Shown here one piece after another: positions 1-8,246 of a stretch of DNA of 11,476 bases. Made by a program: the position numbers and the translations under genes. Positions within the stretch are counted from its first letter, which is position 1. The number at the start of each line of letters is the position of its first letter. The stretch comes from a bacterium (lineage in GTDB: Bacteria; CAIJMQ01; JAADFP01): NCBI GenBank assembly GCA_027021085.1, contig JALUVB010000249.1, positions 1 to 11,476 on the forward strand. The letters run 5' to 3'. Under the pieces are notes generated by a model. It saw nothing but the letters and a program-made list of their open reading frames with translations. It searched no databases and was not told the origin of the DNA.

Positions 1-798
1 CCTTCTTTCCCCGGAAAAAACCGGGTCCTCGTGTTCTATGGCAAAGCCTCCCTGATATGAGTTTTCCCGGAGAATGTGGATAATCTTTTCCCACTCTATT
101 TCCCCGAAGCCGGGTATGCGGTATTGCCACCATCCTTTGCCAAAAATGGTTTCTTCCTCCAGGGTTTCTTCTAATATTTCTGTATCTTTGGCGTGGAAAT
201 GGAATACTTTCTCCACGCATTGCCTGAGGACCTTGATGTAATCCACTCCCAGCCAGAGGAGGTGCGAGGGGTCAAACTCCAACCCCAGGGAGGGAGACGG
301 GATTTCTTCCAGCATCATTTCCCATATTTTGGGTGCGTAGGCAATGTTGATACCGCGAAATGGGTGGCCATGCATCATGGGACAATTCTCTATGGCAATC
401 TTTATCCCTTTTTCTTCTGCCTTTTGCAGGATGGGAGTGAAGACTCTTTTAAATTCAGGGATATTTTCTTCCACAGAAAGCTCAGGAATTCTCCCGGCAA
501 AGGTTGCTATTACCTCTACGTTTAGCTGGGAGGCAATGTCTATAAGTGCAAGAAGGTGAGTATTTACCCTTTCCCTTTCCTCCCGCTGGGGAGAAAGGTG
601 ATTCGCATGCGTGGCCAGGGCGGTTATTTTTATTTGGTGCTCATCGAGTAGCTCCCTGATCCCTTCCTTGCCTATTTCCCTCCATGTTTTTATAAACTCA
701 CTTTCAGGATGTGCATCTGCTTCTATTCCCCGGAAGCCTGTATATCTGGCAAACTGCAGCTCTTCCCGAGAGAATTCTCCTAGGAAAGATAAAATCAT
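1..798 (-). CDS. Sugar phosphate isomerase/epimerase-like TIM-barrel protein (3' end beyond window)
   Basis: An open frame of 266 codons runs from ATG at 798 off the left edge without a stop, so only the C-terminal end is missing. Family members are usually about 270-320 residues. The translation looks like an AP-endonuclease-2/xylose-isomerase-like TIM barrel: IAIEN with Glu137, EFDPSH with Asp176 and His179, FHFHAKD with His202, and IEHED with Glu255 fit the usual divalent-metal ligands. Family members isomerise or epimerise sugars, ketoses or inosose derivatives; the substrate here cannot be read from sequence. A GGAGGT ribosome-binding site lies 6 nt before the ATG. The ATG overlaps the TGA of the upstream Gfo/Idh/MocA gene (shared ATGA, 798-795), so translation is probably coupled. 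Pairing of these two families is common in carbohydrate or inositol catabolism and suggests a shared pathway, by inference only. Confidence 0.85.
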   Translation of the reverse strand, partial: MILSFLGEFSREELQFARYTGFRGIEADAHPESEFIKTWREIGKEGIRELLDEHQIKITALATHANHLSPQREERERVNTHLLALIDIASQLNVEVIATFAGRIPELSVEENIPEFKRVFTPILQKAEEKGIKIAIENCPMMHGHPFRGINIAYAPKIWEMMLEEIPSPSLGLEFDPSHLLWLGVDYIKVLRQCVEKVFHFHAKDTEILEETLEEETIFGKGWWQYRIPGFGEIEWEKIIHILRENSYQGGFAIEHEDPVFSGERR

Positions 799-1850
799 AA
801 TTGTACCTCCCTCTTTTCCCGGGAAGAAGTGTAAATTGCCTCCAGGATGCGCAGGACTTCGTATCCCTTCTCGGCATTTGCAGAAGGTTCTTTCCCTTCT
901 TTTATACAGCGCAGGAATTCTTTTACCTCTTCCACGTATGTCTCGCCTTCGGGGATTTCAGGGATAATAGTTTCCTGCACTCCGTTTCTTTCCCGGTAGA
1001 TTTTTACGGGAGGGGCTGTGGCTCCTCCCCGGTCTCCGGCCAGGGAGATGCCATTGGCGGATTCCAGGTTAAGTGCCCAGCTTGCTTCTAGTATGGCTAC
1101 TTTGCCGCCGGAAAAGTGGATTATACCTCCTGCCAGGTCCTCCACGTCAAAAACCCTGGTTTTTATATCCTGTTCGTCGCGTGTGACAGGTGGAGGCCAT
1201 CCACCATCCCCTGCGCGGAAGCCGAATCTCTGGAAGGCAAATCCGCTCACTCTCTCCGGCCGGGGGAAGTCCATTATCCAGAGGAGACAGTCCAGGGCGT
1301 GTACTCCAATATCCACCAGTGGACCTCCACCGCTCATCTTTTTGGTAGTAAACCAGCCTCCCATACCAGGCACGCCCCTCCTGCGAAGCCATTTCCCCTG
1401 TGCATAATAAATATCTCCGAATTCACCTTGCTGAGCAAGTCTCTTAAGGTAGGAATAGGAAGACATAAATCTCCAGGTCATTCCCATCATTAAAACTTTT
1501 CCGCTTTCCTTGGCCTTTTTTACTATCTCCCTGGCTTCACGGGTATTCGTAGCCATGGGTTTTTCCAGGAGGACATGGCATCCTTTATCCAGGGATAGTA
1601 TGCTTTGAGAAGCATGCAGAAAATTTGGGGTGCAGATACTCACTGCATCAAGGTTCTCTTTTTCCAGCATTTCCTCCGGGTCTTTATAGCCCCGGGGGAT
1701 ACCGAATTCTTTCTCTACCTGTTTTACCTTGTTTAAGCTTGCATCGCTTACAGCGACGACTTCTACTTCCCCTGTTTTCTGGTAAGAAGAGATGTGTATT
1801 CTGCCTATGCCGCCTACTCCTATAACTCCTACTCTAAGCTTTTTTCCCAT
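795..1850 (-). CDS. Gfo/Idh/MocA-family NAD(P)-dependent oxidoreductase
   Basis: The predicted 351-residue protein has an N-terminal Rossmann domain with a GVGGIG dinucleotide-binding loop (residues 11-16). Next comes the family signature EKPMA, with the catalytic-site Lys97. The C-terminal alpha/beta domain contains GGGPLVDIGVHALD (residues 174-187), in which Asp180 and His184 sit where the family's catalytic residues lie. Members oxidise or reduce sugars, inositols or related polyols, and also bile pigments; no specific substrate can be assigned. A GTG at 1856 would lengthen the frame by two codons, but it overlaps the ribosome-binding site. The ATG at 1850 has GGAGGT (1860-1855) four bases upstream and is chosen. 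The 151-nt gap behind purF leaves room for a separate promoter. The gene overlaps the following isomerase-like gene by 4 nt, so those two form a tight pair. Confidence 0.93.
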   Translation of the reverse strand: MGKKLRVGVIGVGGIGRIHISSYQKTGEVEVVAVSDASLNKVKQVEKEFGIPRGYKDPEEMLEKENLDAVSICTPNFLHASQSILSLDKGCHVLLEKPMATNTREAREIVKKAKESGKVLMMGMTWRFMSSYSYLKRLAQQGEFGDIYYAQGKWLRRRGVPGMGGWFTTKKMSGGGPLVDIGVHALDCLLWIMDFPRPERVSGFAFQRFGFRAGDGGWPPPVTRDEQDIKTRVFDVEDLAGGIIHFSGGKVAILEASWALNLESANGISLAGDRGGATAPPVKIYRERNGVQETIIPEIPEGETYVEEVKEFLRCIKEGKEPSANAEKGYEVLRILEAIYTSSREKREVQL

Positions 1851-2001
1851 GCTCACCTCCCGGGAGACGTTATTGATGATGACTACTTCTCAATATACGC
1901 TGTGAAGGTTGCAAATTGTCTCGGCTGCACTCCAGACACAAAGTACAAACCCAGAACTTTTTCCGGGCAGGGTGCCAGAAAAACATTCTTCCTGCCCACT
2001 T

Positions 2002-3378
2002 TTATCCTCTTCTCTCCAGGATAAATTTATCTACCTTTTCCGCAGGTTTTACCGGGTAATTTCCTGTAAAACAAGCCGTACAGAAATTCTTCCCTTTCTG
2101 GGGCATGGCAGAAAGCATCCCTTCCAGGGAGAGGTAAGAGAGAGAGTCCAGTCCCAGGAATTTCCTTATCCCTTCTATCCCCATAACATTTGCTGCAAGT
2201 TCTTTGGAATCGGGAAAATCTATCCCGTAGAAACAGGGGAAGCGATGGGGAGGGCAGCTCACCCGCAGGTGGATTTCCTTTGCCCCGGCTGCCCGCAAGT
2301 TTTTCATCCTTACCCGCGAGGTGGTTCCCCGTACGATAGAGTCTTCCACTACGGCTATTTTCTTCTCTTTGAGTATGTAACGGCAGGGATTAAGTTTTAT
2401 CTTTACTCCCATGTCCCGGGTGCTCTGGGATGGCTGGATAAATGTTCTGCCCACGTAGTGATTGCGGATTACTGCCAGCTCAAAAGGTATTCCTCCCTTC
2501 TGGGCGTAACCCAGGGCAGCATAATTCCCGGAGTCAGGGATGGGGACCACAGAATCTGCATGTGAGGGGGCTTCTTCGTAGAGGTGTTCGCCCAGTCTTT
2601 TGCGGGTCAGATACACACTCCCGCCAAAAATCCAGCTGTCCGGGCGTGCGAAGTAGATGAATTCAAATATACAGAAAGAGGGTGTAACTTTTTTAAAAGG
2701 ATGATGGGAGGTAATTCCTGCCCGGTTTATCACCAGCATTTCTCCCGGCTCTATTTCTCTTATGAATCTTGCCCCGATAAGGTCAAAAGCACAGCTTTCT
2801 GAGGCTACTACGGGTGCTCCTCCCAGGTCCCCTAAGCTCAGGGGGCGAAACCCGTGCGGGTCCCTCACCGCGATTATTTTGTTCCCGGTGAGGATAACTA
2901 GGGAGTAAGCTCCTTTTATCCGGGAAAGGGCATCTGTTATCTTTCCTTCCACTTCTTTCTCTTTGCTTCTGGCTATGAGATGCACAATCACTTCGGAATC
3001 CATGGTGCTCTGGAAAATGGTGCCGTCCTTCTCCAGTTCTGCCCGCAGTGAGAAGGAATTTACCAGGTTACCGTTGTGAGCAATGGCAAGATATCCTTTT
3101 TGCCAGCGCACCAGGAACGGCTGGGCATTGCGCAGCGTGGAAGACCCTGTGGTGGAATAGCGCACGTGCCCGATAGCAAGGTTCCCGGGAAGATTTTCTA
3201 ACGCATCCCCGGTGAATACTTCTGAGGCAAGTCCCATTCCTAATTTATGGGACACTTTGTCTCCCTCGGAAGCCACTATTCCTGCGCTCTCCTGCCCCCT
3301 GTGCTGGAGAGCCCATAGTCCCAGGAAAGCCAGGGAAGCAGCATTGGGGTGACTATGAATACCAAATATTCCACACAT
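2002..3378 (-). CDS. purF: Amidophosphoribosyltransferase (glutamine PRPP amidotransferase)
   Basis: This enzyme catalyses the first committed step of purine synthesis: PRPP plus glutamine gives 5-phosphoribosylamine. The start is set by biochemistry. The frame is open upstream to 3435, but the class II glutaminase needs Cys as its mature N-terminal residue, and MCGIFGIHS begins at 3378 with Cys2. The result is 458 residues, full length. The N-terminal Ntn-hydrolase domain contains RYSTTG and HNGN; the C-terminal phosphoribosyltransferase domain has the PRPP loop VEDSIVRGTT (residues 344-353). Cys236, Cys382, Cys433 and Cys436 fit the [4Fe-4S] ligands of the Bacillus-type enzyme. No propeptide precedes Cys2, so Met removal alone would expose the nucleophile. 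A weak AGGGG lies about ten bases before the start. It follows hisF by 89 nt with a hairpin between them. Confidence 0.97.
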   Translation of the reverse strand: MCGIFGIHSHPNAASLAFLGLWALQHRGQESAGIVASEGDKVSHKLGMGLASEVFTGDALENLPGNLAIGHVRYSTTGSSTLRNAQPFLVRWQKGYLAIAHNGNLVNSFSLRAELEKDGTIFQSTMDSEVIVHLIARSKEKEVEGKITDALSRIKGAYSLVILTGNKIIAVRDPHGFRPLSLGDLGGAPVVASESCAFDLIGARFIREIEPGEMLVINRAGITSHHPFKKVTPSFCIFEFIYFARPDSWIFGGSVYLTRKRLGEHLYEEAPSHADSVVPIPDSGNYAALGYAQKGGIPFELAVIRNHYVGRTFIQPSQSTRDMGVKIKLNPCRYILKEKKIAVVEDSIVRGTTSRVRMKNLRAAGAKEIHLRVSCPPHRFPCFYGIDFPDSKELAANVMGIEGIRKFLGLDSLSYLSLEGMLSAMPQKGKNFCTACFTGNYPVKPAEKVDKFILERRG

Positions 3379-3422
3379 TTTAAACAGCCCCTGAATTAGC
3401 CTTGAGCCTTTTCTGCCTGTTC

Positions 3423-3447
3423 TCTTTCCCCGCAAAACCGGGAAAGA
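3423..3447 (-). other. Inverted repeat (hairpin) between hisF and purF
   Basis: TCTTTCCC at 3423-3430 and GGGAAAGA at 3440-3447 are perfect 8-bp complements around a 9-base loop. They lie inside the 89-nt hisF-purF spacer. In the leftward transcript no U-tract follows the stem, so this is not a standard intrinsic terminator. It could be an RNA-stability or processing element or a protein-binding hairpin affecting purF expression. Only the repeat itself is observed; the function is inferred. Confidence 0.4.
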
Positions 3448-3467
3448 AGCAACAAGCTACAATCATA

Positions 3468-4226
3468 TTATACTCTTACTTCCACACCTTTTTCTTGCAG
3501 GTATTTCTTGAGATGGGGGATGGTAAGTATGCCGTAATGAAAAAGGGAGGCGGCCAGTGCAGCATCGGCTTTACCCTCGGTGAGCACCTGGTAAAAATGG
3601 AGCGGTTTTCCTGCGCCTCCTGAGGCAATTATCGGTATATTTACTTTCTGGGAGACCAGGCGGGTAAGTTCTATGTCGTATCCCTTCTGGGTGCCGTCCG
3701 CATCTATGCTGGTGAGGAGAATCTCACCTGCTCCTGCTTTTTCTACCTCTTCTACCCAGTCCAGCACCTGTATCCCGGTGGGAGTTCTTCCGGAATTTAT
3801 GTAGACCTCCCATTTCCCGGGAGAAACATATTTGCCGTCTACTGCTACCACGATACACTGGCTGCCGAATTTTTCCGCGGCCTCCCATACCAGGGAGGGG
3901 TCTTTTACTGCGGCTGTATTGATAGAGACCTTATCTGCTCCGCTCTTGAGGAGTTCACGTATGTCGTCTAATGTTCTTATCCCTCCTCCCACGGTCAAAG
4001 GGATGAACACCTCTTCAGCGGTTTTGGCAACCACATTGAGCATGGTATTCCTGCCTTCTATGGTAGCAGTGATATCCAGGAAGACTATTTCATCAGCTCC
4101 CTCTTCGGAATAACGCGCAGCATTCTCTACGGGGTCCCCTGCATCCTGCAGGTTGAAAAAATTGATACCTTTTACCACCCTTCCCTCTTTTACATCTAAG
4201 CAGGGAATTATTCTCTTGGCCAGCAT
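3468..4226 (-). CDS. hisF: Imidazole glycerol phosphate synthase, cyclase subunit
   Basis: HisF is the (beta/alpha)8-barrel subunit of IGP synthase. It uses ammonia passed from HisH to convert PRFAR into imidazole glycerol phosphate, for histidine, and AICAR, which returns to purine synthesis. The 252-residue protein is the normal length. The catalytic aspartates fall at the usual positions Asp11 ([10 protein letters not shown]) and Asp130 (VVAVDGK). The phosphate-binding loops GGGIR (80-84) and ASGGAG are present, as is [14 protein letters not shown]. This is the canonical histidine-pathway type rather than the paralogue used with WbpG-like amidotransferases in surface-sugar synthesis. The frame is open further upstream to 4271, but the ATG at 4226 is chosen: it starts the conserved [11 protein letters not shown] and has GGGAG five bases before it. 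It begins one base after the guaA stop, so translational coupling is likely. Confidence 0.97.
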   Translation of the reverse strand: MLAKRIIPCLDVKEGRVVKGINFFNLQDAGDPVENAARYSEEGADEIVFLDITATIEGRNTMLNVVAKTAEEVFIPLTVGGGIRTLDDIRELLKSGADKVSINTAAVKDPSLVWEAAEKFGSQCIVVAVDGKYVSPGKWEVYINSGRTPTGIQVLDWVEEVEKAGAGEILLTSIDADGTQKGYDIELTRLVSQKVNIPIIASGGAGKPLHFYQVLTEGKADAALAASLFHYGILTIPHLKKYLQEKGVEVRV

Positions 4227-4227
4227 T

Positions 4228-5775
4228 TTACTCCCATTCAATGGTGGCGGGTGGTTTGGAGCTGATATCATAAACCACCCGGTTTACTCCTTTTACTTCG
4301 TTTATAATCCGGTTGGATATCCTGTCTAAAACCTGGTGGGGGATTCTTGCCCAATCAGCCGTCATTCCGTCCTCCGATACCACTATTCTTACCGCAATTA
4401 CATTTTCGTATGTTCTCTCGTCTCCCATCACTCCCACTGAGCGTACGGGAAGAAATACGGCAAAAGCCTGCCACAATTTGTCGTATAATCCCCCTCTTCT
4501 CACCTCTTCTTCCACGATATAATCCGCTTCCCGCAGAATTTCCAGGCTTTCCTCGGTTACTTTCCCGATGATGCGTACGCCTAACCCGGGGCCGGGAAAG
4601 GGATGGCGGGAAATTATTTCTTCGGGTAAATTCATTCTTCTTCCCAGTTCTCTTACCTCGTCCTTGAAAAGTTCGCGGAACGGCTCTATAAGCTCAAAGT
4701 TCATCTTCTCTGGCAGGCCTCCTACGTTGTGGTGGGTCTTAATGGTAGCAGAGGGCCCGCCGAAAGAAGAGACAGATTCAATGACATCGGGATAGAGTGT
4801 TCCCTGGGCCAGGAATTTGACTTTGCCGATGTGCTGTGTCTCTTCCTCAAATACCTTGATAAATTCCCTGCCGATAATTTTTCTTTTTTTCTCCGGGTCC
4901 CTTACTTCTTTTAGTGCCTCGAGGAATCTCTCCCGTGCCTCCACTATGCGAAGGTTGTGTCCCAGCTTTTTGCCAAATATTTCTTTTACCCGCTCCTTTT
5001 CTCCTTTTCTGAGCAAGCCGTTATCCACGAAAACGGCGAAAAGGTTTTTCCCTATTGCCTGGTAAAGGAGGGTTGCCAGTACCGAGGAGTCCACCCCCCC
5101 GGAAAGCGCACAGACTACTTTTTCTCTGCCTACTCTTTCCTTTATTTCTCTTATACTCTTTACCAGGAAAGATTCCATGGTCCAGGAAGGAGAGAGCCCG
5201 GCAATCTCGAAGAGGAAATTCTGAAAAACTTTTGTCCCTTTTGGAGTATGTACTACTTCCGGGTGGAATTGCACTCCAAAGACTTTTTTCTCCGGGTGGC
5301 CGATTACCGCGTGGAGGGAGTTGGGGGTGGAGGCAAGGGTAAGAAATCCCTCCGGCTTTTTCTCTATCCTGTCTCCATGGCTCATCCATACTGTTTCTTC
5401 TTTCTCGAAACCTTTAAGCAGTAAATCTTCCTTAGCTACCAGGAGGGGAGTCCTTCCGTACTCCCTTTTGTGGGAAGGCACAACTTTCCCGCCCATGACT
5501 TCTGCTATTAGCTGCAAACCATAGCATATCCCCAGTATAGGCACTCCTATACGAAAAATATCCGGGTCAGGAAAGGGCGCATCAGGAGTATGGACACTGG
5601 AAGGGCCGCCGGTAAGAATAAGCGCCTTTACTTTCCACTTTTTTAGTAGTTCAGCCTTTGTATTGTAGGGGACTATCTTGCAGTATACCCTGCATTCCCG
5701 CACTCTTCTGGCAATTAATTGATTGTACTGAGAACCGAAATCCAGAATCACTACAGGGCAGGTTTCCTCTTGCAT
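4228..5775 (-). CDS. guaA: GMP synthase (glutamine-hydrolysing), single-chain
   Basis: GuaA converts XMP, ATP and glutamine to GMP. The 515-residue protein carries the full two-domain architecture. The N-terminal class I glutaminase has the triad Cys84 (GICYGLQ), His171 and Glu173 (QFHPEV). The ATP-pyrophosphatase domain has the P-loop SGGVDS (225-230). A C-terminal dimerisation domain follows and ends in the family's terminal KPPATIEWE. An AGGAAG site lies about 9 bases before the ATG. The gene sits between hisH and hisF, separating the two subunits of IGP synthase, and ends one base before the hisF ATG. The 49-nt AT-rich spacer after hisH could hold a secondary promoter, but I cannot show one. 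No key residue is missing. Confidence 0.98.
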   Translation of the reverse strand: MQEETCPVVILDFGSQYNQLIARRVRECRVYCKIVPYNTKAELLKKWKVKALILTGGPSSVHTPDAPFPDPDIFRIGVPILGICYGLQLIAEVMGGKVVPSHKREYGRTPLLVAKEDLLLKGFEKEETVWMSHGDRIEKKPEGFLTLASTPNSLHAVIGHPEKKVFGVQFHPEVVHTPKGTKVFQNFLFEIAGLSPSWTMESFLVKSIREIKERVGREKVVCALSGGVDSSVLATLLYQAIGKNLFAVFVDNGLLRKGEKERVKEIFGKKLGHNLRIVEARERFLEALKEVRDPEKKRKIIGREFIKVFEEETQHIGKVKFLAQGTLYPDVIESVSSFGGPSATIKTHHNVGGLPEKMNFELIEPFRELFKDEVRELGRRMNLPEEIISRHPFPGPGLGVRIIGKVTEESLEILREADYIVEEEVRRGGLYDKLWQAFAVFLPVRSVGVMGDERTYENVIAVRIVVSEDGMTADWARIPHQVLDRISNRIINEVKGVNRVVYDISSKPPATIEWE

Positions 5776-5824
5776 AATTTATTCTTCCTACCTAATTAAA
5801 CACTTAATTTAACATATCCTGTAT

Positions 5825-6466
5825 TTATAACCAAGTCTCGCGTTCTACGGGCAGTCCCAGAAAATTCCGAATGAGCTTTAATCCTGTCTTCGAACTCTTC
5901 TCCGGGTGAAATTGGCAGGCAAACATATTCTTGCAGATTACGGAGGAAGCAAAGTCTATTCCGTAGGGTGTAGCAGAGGAGATAACCGTCTCTTCTGCTG
6001 GAGCCACATAATACGAATGCACGAAGTAAAAGTAAGAGTTGTCTGGAATCTCTTTAAATATTTTGCTGGCGAGCGGTGAATTGCCAGTGGTAAGTTTTAT
6101 GTTATTCCACCCCATATGAGGTATTTTCAGCCCCGGGAGAGAGGGAAATTTTTTCACTTTTCCCGGTATAATGCCTAATCCGGCCACGTTGCCCTCCTCG
6201 CTCCATTCAAAGAGCAGTTGCAACCCCAAACAAATACCCAGGAAAGGGGTCCCTTCCCCTATTTTCTCTTTCAGCGGTTCTATCAGCTTTAGTTGGCGAA
6301 GGTTCTCCATGGCTCGGCCAAATGCCCCGACACCGGGAAGAATTAGCCTTGCAGCTTTTTCTATACGCAGAGGACTATCACTTATTACTACACTTTCCCC
6401 ACATTTTTCCACTGCCTTTGCCACACTCCTTAAGTTTCCCATACCGTAATCTACTATCACTGTCAT
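5825..6466 (-). CDS. hisH: Imidazole glycerol phosphate synthase, glutaminase subunit
   Basis: HisH is the class I glutamine amidotransferase subunit that makes ammonia for HisF. The 213-residue length is typical. It starts with the conserved VIVDYGMGNLRSV. The catalytic triad is Cys79 (FLGICLGLQ), His187 and Glu189 (CQFHPEKS), and the characteristic YFVHSYYV (residues 147-154) is present. The ATG at 6466 lies four bases after the stop of the upstream nucleotide-sugar dehydrogenase, and its GGAGA site lies inside the end of that gene, so the two are probably co-transcribed. Its partner hisF is downstream of guaA in the same strand block. The canonical sequence and a canonical HisF nearby favour histidine synthesis over a surface-polysaccharide amidotransferase role, despite the sugar gene next door. 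Confidence 0.96.
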   Translation of the reverse strand: MTVIVDYGMGNLRSVAKAVEKCGESVVISDSPLRIEKAARLILPGVGAFGRAMENLRQLKLIEPLKEKIGEGTPFLGICLGLQLLFEWSEEGNVAGLGIIPGKVKKFPSLPGLKIPHMGWNNIKLTTGNSPLASKIFKEIPDNSYFYFVHSYYVAPAEETVISSATPYGIDFASSVICKNMFACQFHPEKSSKTGLKLIRNFLGLPVERETWL

Positions 6467-6470
6467 AGGC

Positions 6471-8102
6471 TTATCTCTCCGACTTATTCCCCTCTATCTT
6501 TTCCTTGAGGTATCTTATGTGTCCCTTACCCACTCCTTTAACCTCACAACCTAATTTAAGGTAGGCTTTAATTTCTTCATCGTTAAGGATGTTCTGGGTA
6601 TCCACGATAGCGCATGGTTTTCCGACTGCTTCTACTATCTTTTCAGGAGAAAGTCCTAAGTATTCCCGGTGAGCCACGGCAAAGATTATTGCATCTTTTC
6701 CCTTCATACTTTCCCAGAGGTCTTTTTCCACCTTTGCCGAAGGAATCTCAGGCCATACTTTTACCAGGGGGTCATGCACAGAGGGAAGGGCTCCTCTTTC
6801 TTCTAAGGCATGCCAGAGTATTTCGGAAGGAGAATGACGTGTATCTCCTACATCGCACAAATATGAGGCACCCAGTATCAATACTTTCTGCTTTGCAAGG
6901 TTTCCTCCCAGTGCTTCCTGGGTTAAGTCTGCGGTATGCAGAGGCATAAGGTCATTTATATTAACCGATTCTACTGTCATGGGAAGCCCTACATGCTCTT
7001 TAAATTTTTCCCAGGTTCTCCAGTGCCCCAGGACAGAGTCATCATTTGCTCTATTTAGCTTGAAAATATCCTTATATGCCCAGTGGGCAAGAACAGGGTC
7101 TTTCGTAAGGCAATATCCTCCTACCCCTAAACCTGGAGACATAATGTTCCGGTGAGTAGGCCTAACCCGGATTGCATTAATCACCTCCCAGAGATTAATT
7201 CCTGCCTCTTCCGCCAGAAGGGTCCACTCGTATACAAAAGCTATATTTGTGGCCCGGAACGAATTTTCCATTGTTTTTGCCAATTCTGAAGCGTTGGTAT
7301 CTCCCAGCCGGGAAAGTGGGTACTTCTGGGTATTGAGGACTCTTTTTAAAAAGACCTCTGCTCGGTTTCCTGCTTCCTCGTCTATCCCCGCGTAGGCCCT
7401 CCAGAAATCCCGTATGGAAGTTACATAATTTGCTCCCGGCATTACTCTTTCGTAGGAATGCGCAATGCGGGGAGGATTCTTTTTGACATCTATCCCCCGT
7501 TTTTTAAATTCTTCCTCAAGAATGGGTTTCACAATGTTCTTGCAGGTTCCCGGCGGTACAGTGGTCTCTACCAATACCAGGCAATCTGGTTTTATATGTT
7601 CTCCCAGTTGTTTGATAGCCGCTTCAAAGGCTCTTGTATCACAGTACCCGATCTCTGCGCTGCCGAATGCCGGCTTGGTAGCATCCAGCTGGATGTCAAC
7701 TACCACTATATCTGCCAGTTCGTATGCTTTCTCATGCCAGGTAGCATGTAAGGTTTTTTTCTCAATAACTGTCTTTCTGAAAATCTCAGGTACCTCCTGG
7801 TCAGTAGATTCCACCGGTGGTTTCCCCTCGTTTATCACAGGAATCTTCCAGTAAGAGCGGGGAGAAGGTCTTTGTACGCCGTATACGAAGTAGTAAGGGT
7901 TACCTTCGGCATCTGTTGCATCTGCTATTACTGCTGCCATTATGCAGCCCACAAATCCCAACCCCTGCACAGCCACGATTTCTCGCCCTTTTTCCCTCTC
8001 TTCTGCAGCAATATTTTCCAGTAATTCAGCCTCTTTTTGATACTCTTCTTCCCCGGGGAAAGGATAGAATACACCATCGGGGGAATATGAACCATTACCC
8101 AT
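6471..8102 (-). CDS. Divergent UDP-glucose/GDP-mannose dehydrogenase-family nucleotide-sugar dehydrogenase
   Basis: Members oxidise NDP-sugars (UDP-Glc, GDP-Man, UDP-ManNAc) to uronic acids with NAD, usually for surface polysaccharide. At 543 residues it is about 100 longer than usual. Recognisable parts are the Rossmann loop GLGFVG (47-52), ETTVPPGT (179-186), ELAKTMENSFRATNIAF (273-289, with Lys276 and Asn280), the catalytic-cysteine segment GLGVGGYCLTKDP (Cys331), and the C-terminal domain with GDTRHSP (419-425). Oddities are an acidic N-terminal extension of about 40 residues, extra sequence after the first Rossmann strands (roughly 60-110), and LGASYLCDVGD where the family normally has a Lys after the aromatic residue. 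A TTG at 8123 would add seven residues, but a perfect AAGGAGGT (8115-8108) lies five bases before the ATG at 8102. It is the first gene of the leftward operon. The exact sugar cannot be assigned. Confidence 0.88.
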   Translation of the reverse strand: MGNGSYSPDGVFYPFPGEEEYQKEAELLENIAAEEREKGREIVAVQGLGFVGCIMAAVIADATDAEGNPYYFVYGVQRPSPRSYWKIPVINEGKPPVESTDQEVPEIFRKTVIEKKTLHATWHEKAYELADIVVVDIQLDATKPAFGSAEIGYCDTRAFEAAIKQLGEHIKPDCLVLVETTVPPGTCKNIVKPILEEEFKKRGIDVKKNPPRIAHSYERVMPGANYVTSIRDFWRAYAGIDEEAGNRAEVFLKRVLNTQKYPLSRLGDTNASELAKTMENSFRATNIAFVYEWTLLAEEAGINLWEVINAIRVRPTHRNIMSPGLGVGGYCLTKDPVLAHWAYKDIFKLNRANDDSVLGHWRTWEKFKEHVGLPMTVESVNINDLMPLHTADLTQEALGGNLAKQKVLILGASYLCDVGDTRHSPSEILWHALEERGALPSVHDPLVKVWPEIPSAKVEKDLWESMKGKDAIIFAVAHREYLGLSPEKIVEAVGKPCAIVDTQNILNDEEIKAYLKLGCEVKGVGKGHIRYLKEKIEGNKSER

Positions 8103-8230
8103 ACTTAACCTCCTTCTTTCCAAGTCCTGATTCTACCTGGGTAAATTCTACACAAAGCAGAAATTTTATTATCCATATCGTGCCGCTTCTCTACGGTAAA
8201 CAACTTGTGGCGTTGCGAGGAACACGCTCC

Positions 8231-8239
8231 ATTATATCA
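8231..8239 (-). promoter_or_regulatory. Extended -10 promoter for the leftward operon
   Basis: On the minus strand TGATATAAT (8239-8231) is a perfect extended -10 element (TGn plus TATAAT). No good -35 is seen 16-18 bp upstream, which is usual for extended -10 promoters. A start near 8224 would give a leader of about 120 nt before the dehydrogenase ATG at 8102. I recognised no riboswitch in that leader. The element overlaps the region where the -35 of the rightward promoter candidate would lie. Confidence 0.5.
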
Positions 8240-8246
8240 GAAAAAG

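Noticed and set aside
1857-1866. 10-bp palindrome CTCCCGGGAG before the Gfo/Idh/MocA gene, considered as an operator
   Set aside because: It is formed largely by the ribosome-binding site GGAGG and by the common CCCGGG motif; there is no second copy in the spacer.
1885-1925. Possible promoter for the Gfo/Idh/MocA gene (TATATT at 1897-1892, minus strand)
   Set aside because: The best -35 match (GAGACA) is 19 bp away and only four of six, too weak to annotate.
2001-2025. TTTATCCT/AGGATAAA inverted repeat at the purF stop codon, considered as a terminator
   Set aside because: No T-run follows in the leftward transcript, and most of the sequence is the constrained end of purF.
1909-2565. 218-codon plus-strand open frame opposite purF
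   Set aside because: It is antisense to the conserved purF frame and its translation has no domain-like pattern. The same applies to the long frames at 4957-5424, 7817-8293 and 1018-1407.
5776-5824. AT-rich spacer between hisH and guaA as an internal promoter
   Set aside because: Several AT-rich hexamers could be a -10, but no -35 with proper spacing is visible.
5825-8102. hisH next to a nucleotide-sugar dehydrogenase as a surface-polysaccharide amidotransferase module
   Set aside because: HisH and HisF both carry canonical histidine-pathway residues, including HisF Asp11 and Asp130, and no glycosyltransferase or flippase gene is present.
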